From the NCBI GenBank assembly GCA_964019415.1, contig OZ025881.1:4931121-4995120 (forward strand): DNA of 64,000 nucleotides, read 5' to 3'. The notes under the pieces are model-generated. The model saw only the letters and a list, made by a program, of their open reading frames with translations. It searched no databases and was not told the DNA's origin. The stretch is from Ianthella basta (lineage: Eukaryota > Porifera > Demospongiae > Verongiida > Ianthellidae). Of this stretch, positions 55,201-56,660 are shown one piece after another. Numbering within the stretch: the stretch's first letter is position 1; every line of letters begins with the position of its first letter. A program made the translations under genes and the position numbers.

Positions 55201-56300
55201 GGAAACTGGTCACTGTGTTCAAACCAGACATCAAGTGGTACTTTCCCACTGCCATGGTAGTATGCTGGGGTACGTTGGCACAGGAAGAGGTACAATTATA
55301 GTATTGTTTCTACATTCATGTACATGCTCCTCCAAATTATTGTTCATGCAGCGGTTCCCGTACTCATTGTGGTGCTATCTTTTGCTCCACGCTATCAGAA
55401 CTATATCCATCCACAGTTGTAAGCACCACAGATAATGCATTCAAACTGCATGAAAAGGATTTGCTGACTAATTTGAATTTTCAACCTATTGTTTCCCTCT
55501 CTTTCTGTCCATTTTACAGCTGCCGCGTATACAGCTATTCTTTCTGGATTGGCCTGCTCATACCCTTTTGCATCATCTACATTATGAACTGGGTTATATT
55601 CATTCACATCTTTGGTAGTCTGGTCCTCAGGCCCAATGTTAGGAAGGACACAAGCACTAACGCAAACCTTTGCAAACTGAAGCAGAACTTTATGATTGCT
55701 CTAGGACTGTCTTTGCTCTTTGGAATGGGTTGGGCCATTGGACTTCTTGCCAGTAGTGATCTCCCTGCTGCAGTGCGCTATCCTGCTGAGTGGATCTTCA
55801 CCTTGGCGACTGCGTTCCTTGGATTTTACCTGTTTACAATGTATGTTCTGAGGTCTCAAGAAGCACGTAAATTTTGGAAGAGGTGGTTCTTATGCCAGAG
55901 CAAGAAGAAGCCTTCTGTATTGAGTACCAGCACTCCCAGCAGGACACGATGGGGATCAGTTGCTAGCACTGTCAGAGCATGGGGAAGACGTCTGACACCA
56001 AGCAGACTAACACGAGCTAGTGCTGTTAGCAGCATCCTGACTCACAATCCACCCTCCACCTCCAACCAGCCATGCCCAACCTCCAGTGTTGCTGGAAGGA
56101 TGGATGTCATCAACTCCTCCAGTGCTGAAGCATCATCTGAATTTGAGAAGGCCACTGTAAGGGTCACAGGTCCAGATCAGCCTCTGACGGAGGTAGAATT
56201 GATCCAGAAAATTGACCCAGACAGAGAGTCCATCAAAGAGGATGCCAAACTGGTCAGCTCAAGTCTGTCTGGTATAGAAGAGGAGAGTGCTACATTGTAG
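5229..56300 (+). CDS. Giant SRCR adhesion G-protein-coupled receptor (gene span, 5' end missing)
   Basis: Forty-one exons join with matching codon phase from 5229 to the TAG at 56298-56300. The sum is 11,774 nt, that is 2 nt of a split codon plus 3,924 codons including the stop. Domains in order: 21 SRCR, Cys linker, FN3-like, LDLa-like, Ig x3, EGF, Ig, RKKR segment, HRM-like, GAIN, GPS (ending CGCDHLTHF), 7TM, cytoplasmic tail. In adhesion GPCRs the GAIN domain self-cleaves at HL|T and the two halves stay together; cleavage here is inferred. SRCR domains bind proteins and glycans in known families, so the ectodomain is probably a surface sensor or adhesion receptor. The family assignment is firm; ligand and function are unknown. 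No start codon or signal peptide was found. Without transcripts, skipping of individual phase 1-1 exons or a split into two genes within the 8.5-kb intron cannot be excluded. Confidence 0.85.
5861..6205 (+). CDS. SRCR exon 2
   Basis: 345 nt between TATAG and GTGAGT. It has an additional sequon (ANRS) in place of the usual APRS, plus NDT and NLT. One extra residue lies in the final Cys loop (YYRYDDAG). Six Cys are conserved. Confidence 0.9.
6549..6887 (+). CDS. SRCR exon 3
   Basis: 339 nt. The reading frame is open upstream to 6410, but the pyrimidine-rich TTTTAG acceptor at 6541-6548 matches the exon layout elsewhere, so the exon is taken from 6549. It carries unusual changes (GRVVIF, YLGAVGAPG, WFRGVSC, HKLTEC). 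The third Cys region keeps CAGNE. Confidence 0.87.
7359..7700 (+). CDS. SRCR exon 4
   Basis: 342 nt between TTTTCCAG and GTAAGC. The N-terminal sequon is lost (DDT), but NLTEC is kept. VGVPATATFGAG replaces the common AGAPRSAAFGAG-type stretch. It is followed by the first long intron of the array (1,860 bp). Confidence 0.9.
7701..9352 (+). other. Long intron segment
   Basis: Intron sequence between SRCR exons 4 and 5. No SRCR remnant, no coding domain and no clear repeat boundary seen apart from the small element at its 3' part. Confidence 0.5.
9353..9445. mobile_element. 93-bp MITE with ~19-bp inverted ends
   Basis: The left end CTAGCCTCATAACCAGTCC and the reverse complement of the right end, CTAGCCTCATACCCAGTCC, differ at one base. 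The core is non-coding. This is a small non-autonomous DNA element inside the intron before SRCR exon 5. Confidence 0.7.
9561..9902 (+). CDS. SRCR exon 5
   Basis: 342 nt from TTTGCAG to the donor GTTAGT. It keeps NDT but has KLTEC in place of the NLT sequon, and CGSSWD after the first Cys, shared with exons 12 and 14. FEAGSG replaces FGAGSG. Confidence 0.9.
10167..10505 (+). CDS. SRCR exon 6
   Basis: 339 nt from ACTTAG to GTGAGT. It has a distinctive GGNGIQEGRV region and a short last variable loop (SKSGMLGEAC). The central block is nearly identical in DNA to neighbouring exons. Confidence 0.9.
10789..11130 (+). CDS. SRCR exon 7
   Basis: 342 nt from TTGTATAG to GTGAGT. It carries the SSQEGRV variant and TLTEC (sequon lost). 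The CRRSDDFTGSVC loop is close to that of exon 9 (SDYTGSAC), suggesting a shared ancestor for those two. Confidence 0.9.
11235..11395 (-). mobile_element. Penelope-like terminal fragment with hammerhead-like motif
   Basis: On the minus strand, CTGACGATGACAACTGCATA then GTTGTCGAAACAT (11273-11303) forms a stem between a CTGANGA box and a GAAAC box. This layout recalls hammerhead ribozyme cores known in Penelope-like element ends. No coding part is present. Similar motifs occur at 13102, 56723, 59832 and 63426. Confidence 0.4.
11574..11915 (+). CDS. SRCR exon 8
   Basis: 342 nt from TATGTAG to GTAAGC. NET replaces NDT as the N-terminal sequon; other variants are VAGASP, CHQMGY and GSGLSW. It is the last SRCR before the intron holding the Penelope-like dimer. 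Confidence 0.9.
11945..13190. mobile_element. Inverted head-to-head pair of Penelope-like element 3' ends (GIY-YIG type)
   Basis: The minus strand at 12054-12543 encodes a GIY-YIG-type segment (VVYQVPCSCGETCIGETLRR, then a KEHRDAC motif); upstream, 12582-12842 minus has an RT-thumb-like RQNGYPSNF. The plus strand from about 12700 to 13050 carries the same C-terminus (KEHWDACQ, NRDGGLELPGCWMAALRK). The arms are inverted copies meeting near 12690-12715, where CACTCTTCCTTCTGTAAG and its complement flank 9 bases. Each arm has its own deletions. The outer ends both carry the motif 'GCTGGTATTGGAGAACCAAC' or its complement. It is 5'-truncated and non-functional. GIY-YIG plus RT is the hallmark of Penelope-like elements. 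Confidence 0.75.
13102..13131 (+). ncRNA. Hammerhead-like motif in Penelope arm (unproven)
   Basis: CTGAAGA, a GACC/GGTC stem around about nine bases, then GAAAC. Compared with the consensus CUGANGA-stem II-GAAA there is one extra A before the stem. It may be a degenerate ribozyme or only a related structural motif. Confidence 0.3.
13200..13892 (+). other. Intron sequence before SRCR exon 9
   Basis: Non-coding intron tail. No further element boundary or exon seen. Confidence 0.45.
13893..14234 (+). CDS. SRCR exon 9
   Basis: 342 nt from ACAACAG to GTGAGT. Distinctive residues are IFILGQW, WDFSDATVVCRQ, GYPRAVGPRLSASF and a final CAS instead of CSS. TEMNLTEC is shared with exons 11, 17 and 19. 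Confidence 0.9.
14528..14875 (+). CDS. SRCR exon 10 with inserted loop
   Basis: 348 nt from TTTTTGTAG to GTGAGT. It starts GNKLIAEEG, lacking the NDT sequon of most domains, and NLIEC removes the second sequon. The Tyr-rich stretch SNYYSYTWD after the first Cys lengthens the loop that in other copies is about four residues (DSSWD). Confidence 0.9.
14876..15290 (+). other. Intron without recognised content
   Basis: 415 bp between SRCR exons 10 and 11; nothing recognised besides splice signals. Confidence 0.5.
15291..15632 (+). CDS. SRCR exon 11
   Basis: 342 nt from TGTAG to GTAATT. It belongs to a subtype with exons 17 and 19: NSNWDF-like first loop, TEMNLTEC, and a final TQYARVIC loop instead of SQDAGVVC. 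DARVVCLQ is shared in part with exon 19. GSSPSW replaces GSGPSW. Confidence 0.9.
15633..17119 (+). other. Long intron without recognised content
   Basis: About 1.5 kb between SRCR exons 11 and 12. Short open frames near 16233-16418 have no recognisable domain. No inverted-repeat element was identified. Confidence 0.45.
17120..17458 (+). CDS. SRCR exon 12
   Basis: 339 nt from GGTGCAG to GTAAGT. Its third-Cys region is divergent (HIDCDGSERNLTEC), and the NNNGLFWYAC loop is unlike other copies. CGSSWD links it to exons 5 and 14. Confidence 0.9.
17459..18352 (+). other. Intron without recognised content
   Basis: 894 bp of non-coding sequence. An open frame at 17502-17759 lacks any domain or SRCR similarity. 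Confidence 0.45.
18353..18715 (+). CDS. SRCR exon 13 with longest loop insertion
   Basis: 363 nt, the longest SRCR exon. After the first Cys it reads DYYVYSGYRYNWD, seven residues longer than the standard DSSWD-type loop and Tyr-rich like exon 10. It also has ANRS and CGGNMHNLTEC. The frame stays intact, so the insertion is in-frame. Confidence 0.9.
18716..19140 (+). other. Intron segment
   Basis: Non-coding start of the 2.6-kb intron between SRCR exons 13 and 14. Confidence 0.45.
19141..19338. mobile_element. 198-bp MITE with internal hairpin
   Basis: The ends TAGCTTGGTGCACACTAGCC and GGCTAGTGTGCACCAAGCTA are perfect inverted repeats, with TA at both borders as a possible target duplication. 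The interior holds repeated CAGTCAC/CAGTGAC words and a perfect hairpin around 19244-19275 (TCACCTTCATCAGT / CACTGATGAAGGTGA). It is probably a Tc1/mariner-type non-autonomous element; the superfamily is inferred from TA only. Confidence 0.75.
19339..21312 (+). other. Intron remainder before SRCR exon 14
   Basis: About 2 kb of AT-rich intron. I see no further SRCR remnant or gene. Confidence 0.4.
21313..21654 (+). CDS. SRCR exon 14
   Basis: 342 nt from CTTTACAG to GTGAGC. It has ATPQKGRVEL in place of SPLEGRVEI, CGSSWD, and KLTEC (sequon lost). The central block matches exons 5, 6 and 8 almost base for base, although the introns on both sides are unrelated. Confidence 0.9.
21655..22298 (+). 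other. Intron segment with left copy of a dispersed repeat
   Basis: The end of this segment (22229-22298) matches 23911-23970 (GCAGCTGTTTGCATGCC, TTGTCAGTGCAT). No coding domain is visible. Confidence 0.45.
22299..22838. mobile_element. 540-bp MITE/foldback element with CTTTAACTTTCGCGGGG termini
   Basis: The left end ATACCATATACGCTTTAACT continues TTCGCGGGGTTAAAC. The reverse complement of the right end begins ATACCGTATGCGCTTTAACT and continues TTCGCGGGGTTAAAC. The inverted ends are over 30 bp with few mismatches and give no protein. It splits a dispersed repeat whose intact relative lies at 23911-24010, showing insertion after that repeat. Confidence 0.75.
22962..22982. repeat. (AATC)n microsatellite
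   Basis: About five uninterrupted AATC units. Confidence 0.85.
23107..23945 (-). pseudogene. LINE reverse transcriptase fragment
   Basis: The minus strand encodes SPWLFNVFMDK, then a catalytic LFADDVMLL, GKTKVMMV, a KYLGAILSADG block, MLYGSETWTV, and an end with KRPRGRPRKKW after a stop. This is the palm-to-C-terminus part of a LINE polymerase. At least two in-frame stops (one just before the FADD block, one near 23157) show decay. Ser/Pro/Leu-rich plus-strand frames here are shadows. It may be the upstream part of the family whose 3' ends lie at 1182-1640 and 57106-57713. Confidence 0.78.
24203..24382 (-). mobile_element. MITE copy 1 (TACAGTG...CACTG type)
   Basis: In inverted orientation it matches 60296-60470 along its length (for example AACAGCCAGCCTGC and TAGAGCAGCCACCTCT). 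The inverted ends are more decayed than in the second copy. Confidence 0.6.
24473..24811 (+). CDS. SRCR exon 15
   Basis: 339 nt from TTGTGCAG to GTTAGT. A divergent copy: DGENDTVSVGTV start, SVATEGRVEVYHFGQW, RSSSIGVGTGPSW and final VACSG. It escaped the near-identity of the central block, consistent with its isolation between two long introns. Confidence 0.9.
24812..25795 (+). other. Intron without recognised content
   Basis: 984 bp. The frame open upstream of SRCR exon 16 (from 25552) is intronic; the acceptor TTTCTTAG at 25795 sets the exon start. Confidence 0.45.
25796..26137 (+). CDS. SRCR exon 16
   Basis: 342 nt from TTTCTTAG to GTGAGC. Variants: GTARLVGG, GRIEIFHLGQW, CHELGY, FGPGSG and CTGNERNLTEC. 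Six Cys. Confidence 0.9.
26138..26571 (+). other. Intron without recognised content
   Basis: 434 bp, AT-rich, nothing recognised. Confidence 0.5.
26572..26913 (+). CDS. SRCR exon 17
   Basis: 342 nt from CTATGTAG to GTGAGT. It is of the subtype shared with exons 11 and 19: TEMNLTEC and a final SQYAVAVCTS loop. Also GSVQLVGG and HQLGHL. Confidence 0.9.
26914..28206 (+). other. Intron without recognised content
   Basis: About 1.3 kb. No gene or clear repeat boundary seen. Confidence 0.45.
28207..28548 (+). CDS. SRCR exon 18
   Basis: 342 nt from TTGCTTACAG to GTGAGT. It uses NET as first sequon and has LVEGSTPLDGHVEIYHFGLW, GSDLFWYSSLRC and a final RSRVAGVVC. Several otherwise invariant Gly/Pro positions changed (VEG for VGG; SDLFW for SGPSW). 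Confidence 0.9.
28549..29277 (+). other. Intron without recognised content
   Basis: 729 bp, nothing recognised. Confidence 0.45.
29278..29619 (+). CDS. SRCR exon 19
   Basis: 342 nt from ACTGTAG to GTGAGT. It shares NSNWDF, DARVVC, TEMNLTEC and TQYAVAVCTS with exons 11 and 17, marking a dispersed subtype in the array. GSGLSW also occurs in exon 8. Confidence 0.9.
29620..30455 (+). other. Intron without recognised content
   Basis: 836 bp. Contains GGTGGT-rich words near 30048-30100 but no defined element. Confidence 0.45.
30456..30797 (+). CDS. SRCR exon 20
   Basis: 342 nt from TACACAG to GTGAGT. The otherwise fixed LGQWG/LGHWG reads LDAWG. The remainder is close to consensus, with CAGTEKNLTEC and HSQDAGVVCSS. 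Confidence 0.9.
30798..32243 (+). other. Intron with uncharacterised sequence
   Basis: About 1.4 kb. A 12-bp inverted pair ACACCTGTTGTA (31272-31283) / TACAACAGGTGT (31388-31399) encloses about 100 bp; I cannot assign it. The 31460-31520 segment is purine-rich (AAAGTAAAGGCAAAAACAAA). No coding domain. Confidence 0.4.
32244..32582 (+). CDS. SRCR exon 21 (last of array)
   Basis: 339 nt from AATTGTAG to the donor GTTAGT. Array-edge divergence: INGSGSHKGRV (an NGS sequon), CDRYWD, SLMDC (second sequon lost) and ASAICTS. Six Cys retained. Confidence 0.9.
32678..32749 (+). CDS. Short Cys-containing linker exon
   Basis: 72 nt, phase 1-1, from ATTCCAG to GTAAGT. It encodes VPLSGLDAPGCDYC followed by NNIEGDLCY. 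Too short for the ORF scan, but splice sites and phase fit. Three Cys in 24 residues suggest a small disulfide linker between the SRCR array and the FN3-like domain. No family recognised. Confidence 0.7.
32750..33103 (+). other. Start of 8.5-kb intron
   Basis: Non-coding, AT-rich lead-in to the two antisense retroelements. Confidence 0.45.
33104..36450 (-). mobile_element. Dead non-LTR retroelement, copy B
   Basis: Minus strand, same family as copy A. Pieces in order: Cys-rich N-terminus 36218-35361 (MSQCCPCSVRGRGCCQRC, then CVKNGKTCSNCQP); RT part 35316-34573 with GPSGTDAAFW, RPIGIGEV, FADSTNAFNCLNR, TTQGDPL and an intact WFADDT; post-RT 34468-33665; nuclease part 33652-33455; C-terminal end 33445-33104 with TMGWLRC and GSRS. 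At least four frame breaks. In the nuclease-like part both key Asp are Asn (ARVNIAA, FFNVKVF) where copy A has LDIRA and FFDVRVF. Upstream (36380-36450) are repeated TATTCTTGG-type words also present ahead of copy C, marking a shared 5' region. Confidence 0.75.
36510..39880 (-). mobile_element. Non-LTR retroelement, copy C (longest RT frame)
   Basis: Minus strand, head-to-tail with copy B. It includes the 5' region with TATTCTTGG words (39836-39870), an acidic Pro/Glu-rich N-terminal part (39405-39662), a conserved helical block (39018-39323), a 654-residue RT frame (36991-38955) and the C-terminal piece (36557-36967) ending GSRSLHHP. The two stops found inside the conserved coding path (TGA at 38998-39000 and 36991-36993) each sit where relatives have Arg, as expected from CGA to TGA change. 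With these stops and a frame change near 36970 it is probably inactive, but it is the least decayed of the three copies. Confidence 0.75.
36991..38955 (-). CDS. Reverse transcriptase open frame of copy C
   Basis: 654 residues. RPIGVGEV lies near residue 140, LLVDAENAFNSLNR near 205, TTQGDPLGMAMF near 256 and the catalytic WFADDA near 293-298, all intact. A CACGKPFSVAHVMICH zinc-type motif lies near 587. The frame stops at RDDEA, just where the nuclease-like domain begins. The enzyme would copy element RNA at a nicked target site; the truncated nuclease argues against present activity. The first ~25 residues contain a stretch (ITITFGLWF) not seen in copies A and B. Confidence 0.75.
   Translation of the reverse strand: MKMDDIITTNDGYTITITFGLWFVVKDVLLSLHPEGQPADPTALLDKALPNALPMDPIMFECLNGDVIKNVALHSKEAAGPLGVDAVAWQRMCSSYKEVSSNLCEALARVARRICTTMVPPDGLGALIACRLVPLNKNPGVRPIGVGEVARRIICKAIMIVVKKDVMVSAGPLQMCTGIPSGCEAAVHAMTELFKQLESQEVLLVDAENAFNSLNRNVALHNISYVCPALAIVLNNCYWIPSRLIVSRGGELLCEEGTTQGDPLGMAMFALLLVPLQVLLKLSEICESLSQVWFADDAFGAGSFKGLRQWWDALSTLGPSFGYHPKASKTCLVIHPDDEEAAQAVFGATGIIITTEGKWHLGGALGSVPFMEEYLKHKVDEWRMEVEKIAEVAGSQPQAAYAAFVHGTINKWNYVCRTVANCGHLLQPVEDAIQQKLIPTTTRRPPCSWEERALLALPTKLGGLGLTDPTSTADHERDASREITASMVQSIITQETVFSQDPTTANTSINDIKRRKKEHQESNFARIYDALEPPSRRLLDCACEPGASTWLSAVPVEEHGFCLSKSSFTDALSLWYGWQLPDLSSKCACGKPFSVAHVMICHKGGLPTLWHNEVRDLTAALLAETCKGVSVEPPLQALDDEEFNFRSSNRDDEA
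40159..40246. repeat. (AAT)n microsatellite
   Basis: Nearly perfect run of about 29 AAT/TAA units. Its minus-strand reading produces a meaningless poly-isoleucine frame. Confidence 0.95.
40315..40600. repeat. Degenerate tandem repeat (ACCAGCACAAGTTGC family)
   Basis: Related units ACCAGCACAAGTTGC, ACCAGCACAAGTTGCTGC, ACCAGGGCAAGTTGCTGC and CAGCTCAAGTTGG recur at about 40322, 40400, 40511 and 40564, with GTTGATGGATGG/TTTGATGGAAGG words between them. It is an old, diverged minisatellite. Confidence 0.5.
40600..41274 (+). other. Intron end before FN3 exon
   Basis: GGTGGT-rich stretches at 40787-40855 and no gene. Ends with acceptor ATAG at 41274. Confidence 0.45.
41275..41532 (+). CDS. Fibronectin-III-like domain exon
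   Basis: 258 nt, phase 1-1. It encodes about 86 residues with the FN3 features VANVRGTVDDNGLLVTW, a YEVCY strand, and a late YQVTVRVFDEQMSAPFSAP strand pair. Two Cys (EVCY, QTCEN) are extra to a standard FN3. It directly follows the linker exon by phase across the 8.5-kb intron. FN3 domains commonly serve as spacer or adhesion modules in receptor ectodomains. The fit to FN3 is by pattern, not by search. Confidence 0.75.
41612..41731 (+). CDS. LDL-receptor class A-like exon
   Basis: 120 nt, phase 1-1. Eight Cys in 40 residues, ending NGYPDCANQEDETQC, which matches the class A calcium cluster pattern (D-x-x-D-C...E-D-E...C). Canonical modules have six Cys, so this one has an extra pair (CISC, CHC). 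The exon is too short for ORF listing; splice sites and phase support it. Confidence 0.72.
41733..42480 (+). other. Intron without recognised content
   Basis: About 750 bp, nothing recognised. Confidence 0.45.
42481..42762 (+). CDS. Immunoglobulin domain 1
   Basis: 282 nt, phase 1-1, from GCTGCAG to GTAAGT. The Ig Cys pair sits in SYVFVCAAA and DEGTYTCSAYN; the core Trp is replaced by Phe (VFRFNG). The D-x-G-x-Y-x-C motif places it in the I-set/Ig-like group. Confidence 0.85.
42882..43181 (+). CDS. Immunoglobulin domain 2
   Basis: 300 nt, phase 1-1, from CTTTCTTAG to GTGAGT. Cys pair in LVASCRA and DVGVYVCVAV, core Trp in IQWFRG. An NDS sequon lies after the second Cys. Confidence 0.88.
43351..43722 (+). 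CDS. Immunoglobulin domain 3
   Basis: 372 nt, phase 1-1, from CATATGTAG to GTGAGT. LELTCEAYG, VVWLKDG and DAGEYTCRA define the fold. It is longer than the neighbours because of an N-terminal extension (VRPNITDIMSS) and an insertion before the DAGEYTC strand (VEDRGSFGELGNIIRS). Confidence 0.88.
43723..44719 (+). other. Intron lead-in
   Basis: About 1 kb of non-coding sequence before the inserted retroelement. Nothing else recognised. Confidence 0.4.
44720..47790 (+). mobile_element. Dead non-LTR retroelement, second type
   Basis: Plus strand, inside the intron between Ig3 and EGF. The N-terminal part (45180-45460) has LARKLAEILDLVVS and WKRLFLF. The RT part at 45480-46265 has GGPDGLRSQHLRNL, GGIRPIAVGCTLRRL, LGYSTPLGAEAAVH and LLKVDFRNAFNCIRSDKML; a broken GVQQGDPLG and FYLDDGT follow (46263-46380). 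Frame breaks occur near 46264, 46670, 46797 and 47059. The C-terminal region (47190-47760) has a recognisable DGKRMDGVTIVPW nuclease-type motif. It differs from copies A-C in the catalytic box (YLDD versus FADD) and N-terminus. Inactive. Confidence 0.75.
48058..48195 (+). CDS. EGF-like domain exon
   Basis: 138 nt, phase 1-1, from TTGCCAG to GTGAGA. NDCDPNPCLNDGECVDG, then QNYTCNC and a final GQNC give the six EGF Cys. Thirteen residues (ASIILDSVLIYYT) are inserted between the fifth and sixth Cys region where a standard EGF is shorter. Confidence 0.85.
48196..48520 (+). other. Intron with a small inverted motif
   Basis: 325 bp. AGTCACTAGCC (48238) and its relative CTAGTGACTT (48334) form an imperfect inverted pair, possibly a tiny MITE. 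Otherwise nothing recognised. Confidence 0.4.
48521..48799 (+). CDS. Immunoglobulin domain 4
   Basis: 279 nt, phase 1-1. RIVLSCTATGNPTPNIRWYK and ERGFYQCEAFSSFG give the Cys pair and core Trp. The donor GTTGGA is weak, but phase requires a break here because the downstream frame (to 49035) loses domain character. Confidence 0.85.
48946..49040 (+). CDS. Exon with furin-like RKKR site
   Basis: 95 nt, phase 1 to 0, from CATGCAG to GTATGT. It encodes GVVQFRVRVIFFERGNTGNR then KKRQTSGNIIEA. R-K-K-R is a proprotein-convertase consensus. A VxFxVxV strand before it and the next exon might form a SEA-like fold, but that is a guess. Confidence 0.65.
49139..49379 (+). CDS. Pre-HRM exon of unknown fold
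   Basis: 241 nt, phase 0 to 1, from TTCTGTAG to GTATGT. It contains EGNFTATVYSVESAGNTSDE, IVITVVTDLGE and an amphipathic LLTRPLEQMLEEAGD helix. Two N-glycosylation sequons (NFT, NTS). No family recognised. It may complete a SEA-like or GAIN-preceding unit. Confidence 0.7.
49492..49736 (+). CDS. HRM-like (hormone-receptor) Cys domain exon
   Basis: 245 nt, phase 1 to 0. Cys pattern DGCPKL, SSCSN, VTCPCG, RRCGG, TDCGSC and LALCQL, with conserved VTWPETEIGQ and RRCGGTYDTGAVWQETDC. The W...G...CP.G...R.C...G.W...C layout is that of the HRM/HormR domain found just before GAIN in many adhesion GPCRs. Its position supports this. A 50-bp intron is proposed after GAG. Confidence 0.78.
49737..49786 (+). 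other. Very short (50-bp) intron
   Basis: GTTGGT donor, CATACAG acceptor. Needed to keep frame between the HRM and GAIN exons because the unspliced frame meets TGA at 49743. Phase 0 on both sides. Confidence 0.6.
49787..49996 (+). CDS. GAIN domain exon a
   Basis: 210 nt, phase 0-0. Contains Cys-rich LYASCSHSCSNFTS, then LAQLASILVNVTDDSEEIES and VTNSTEDLQKQD, helical segments typical of GAIN subdomain A. Confidence 0.75.
50068..50162 (+). CDS. GAIN domain exon b
   Basis: 95 nt, phase 0 to 2, from TGTGTAG to GTTTGC. Encodes VQVNILSVVGNVQQVSPEEL then a Ser/Gln-rich end. Continues the helical subdomain. Confidence 0.7.
50163..51280 (+). other. Intron segment
   Basis: Part of the 2-kb intron inside GAIN. 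No coding domain before the hAT remnant. Confidence 0.4.
51290..51913 (-). mobile_element. hAT DNA-transposon remnant
   Basis: On the minus strand, 51380-51500 encodes VIPATNAVSERSFSALRRAK, then LRTTINQDWLNHLMVLHIHE. This is the C-terminal hAT dimerisation motif (A-x-S/N-E-R-x-F-S). Stops on both sides show it is dead. At 51901-51913 the minus strand begins CAGGGCCGTCGGAGGCAGTA, a plausible hAT-type terminus beginning CAGGG. The other end was not found. Confidence 0.72.
52186..52657 (+). CDS. GAIN domain main exon
   Basis: 472 nt, phase 2 to 0, from CATGTATAG to GTAAGC. Starts with LLELVEEVLNFVEVTPEHPF, then beta-rich SRPQIVVSIYGRDALFQQ and GSIVCEISLRQNGKVK. The 'IVVSIYG...LF' and 'VGSIV..S.R..GK' strands match GAIN subdomain B before the GPS. 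Sequons NIT, NST and NFT. Confidence 0.82.
52761..52818 (+). CDS. GPS motif, first half
   Basis: 58 nt, phase 0 to 1, from CACATGCAG to GTGAAT. Encodes LARNRGSNTTCRFWNFTADG. The C-x-F-W-N-F core is the first part of the GPCR proteolysis site. Confidence 0.88.
53181..53386. repeat. Foldback repeat 1
   Basis: CCAATCATTTGAGATCTATA near the left end pairs with TATAGATCCCAAATGATTGG at the right end. Inside, AGGTGTCTCTGAGATTTAGA and TCTAAATCTTCAGAGACACC pair again. Mismatches show age. Confidence 0.7.
53610..53890. repeat. Two-copy tandem repeat (~140 bp)
   Basis: AAGCCTGTTCCC...GTAGCTGG...CCTGTTT...GAACAAGTGAGCCAGGCAAC is followed by a diverged second copy with the same order of words (AAGCCTGTTCCC at 53750, GTAGCTGGC, GGAACAAGTAAGCTGGGCAAC). 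Confidence 0.6.
54040..54146. repeat. Foldback repeat 2 with GC-rich stem
   Basis: GAGGCACGAGGGCGCGTAGC followed by GCCCAAGTACCGAGTG forms a stem. Flanks AGATTTAGAGCAC and the end AAATCTCAGAGACACCTCTT match foldback repeat 1 (53265 region), so both belong to one family. Confidence 0.6.
54255..54358 (+). CDS. GPS motif, second half, with HL|T cleavage site
   Basis: 104 nt, phase 1 to 0, from ATGCAG to GTTAGT. Encodes DGFGAWDGLNCRVLRETAEE then VDCGCDHLTHFAILL. C-x-C-x-H-L-T is the autoproteolysis site of adhesion GPCRs; cleavage is expected between L and T. All canonical residues are present, so the receptor is predicted competent. Confidence 0.92.
54543..54667 (+). CDS. 7TM exon: stalk and helix 1
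   Basis: 125 nt, phase 0 to 2, from CACTACAG to GTGAGT. DINPNPPTPGPTDAALTG leads to hydrophobic VSYIGTLLSIVCLTITIITY (helix 1). The residues just after the cleavage site (THFAILL in the previous exon) are the candidate tethered agonist. Confidence 0.88.
54668..55006 (+). other. Intron within 7TM region
   Basis: 339 bp, nothing recognised. Confidence 0.5.
55007..55269 (+). CDS. 7TM exon: helices 2-4 start
   Basis: 263 nt, phase 2 to 1, from CTGTTCAG to GTACGT. KLLVNLCFALVGLYSTFII is helix 2, CGMSSALMHYFFLAVFFWMA helix 3 with its Cys at the extracellular end, and WYFPTAMVVCWG begins helix 4. The HYFFLAVFFWM block is an adhesion-GPCR hallmark. Confidence 0.92.
55352..55418 (+). CDS. 7TM exon: helix 4 end and second extracellular loop
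   Basis: 67 nt, phase 1 to 2, from CATGCAG to GTAAGC. AVPVLIVVLSFAPRYQNYIH completes helix 4 and enters the loop. The usual loop Cys falls at the start of the next exon (C-R-V-Y). Confidence 0.85.
55520..56300 (+). CDS. 7TM exon: helices 5-7 and cytoplasmic tail
   Basis: 781 nt, from TTTTACAG to the TAG stop. SFWIGLLIPFCIIYIMNWVI is helix 5, NFMIALGLSLLFGMGWAIGL helix 6 and WIFTLATAFLGFYLFTMYVL helix 7. A basic RSQEARKFWKRW segment follows, then about 130 Ser/Thr-rich residues (STSTPSRTRWGS, SSVAGRMD) with acidic patches, ending ESATL. The tail is a likely phosphorylation and scaffold region; no known docking motif recognised. Confidence 0.93.
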
Positions 56301-56610
56301 AGAACATAAAGACTGAAAGGCCTTACATAATTTCCCTGTAATCTAGCTTTGTTTTGTTAGCCTGACTAGCTGGCATTATTCATGCTATCCATTATGCTAA
56401 GCATTACAGTCATTTGGTCATTACTTAAAAGAAATTGAGTGTGTTATTCATAATCTCTTACTTTTTTCAATGACTTCAGTTTGAAGCCATTTCTCAATGG
56501 CAGCTAGTGCAAACAATAATATTGTGTGTGTGGATATTTATTGTCAGACTTCATACTGTTAGTACAATGTGTTAAATTTGGAGTGTGTTCTTATATTCAA
56601 TTCATTCAAT
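56301..56610 (+). other. Probable 3' UTR of the receptor gene
   Basis: AT-rich sequence after the stop. I found no canonical AATAAA close by, so the end of the transcript is not set. Confidence 0.4.
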
Positions 56611-56660
56611 TCAATTCATTAATAGAGTGCACCATGCCAATAGGCACTAGGACACATCAT

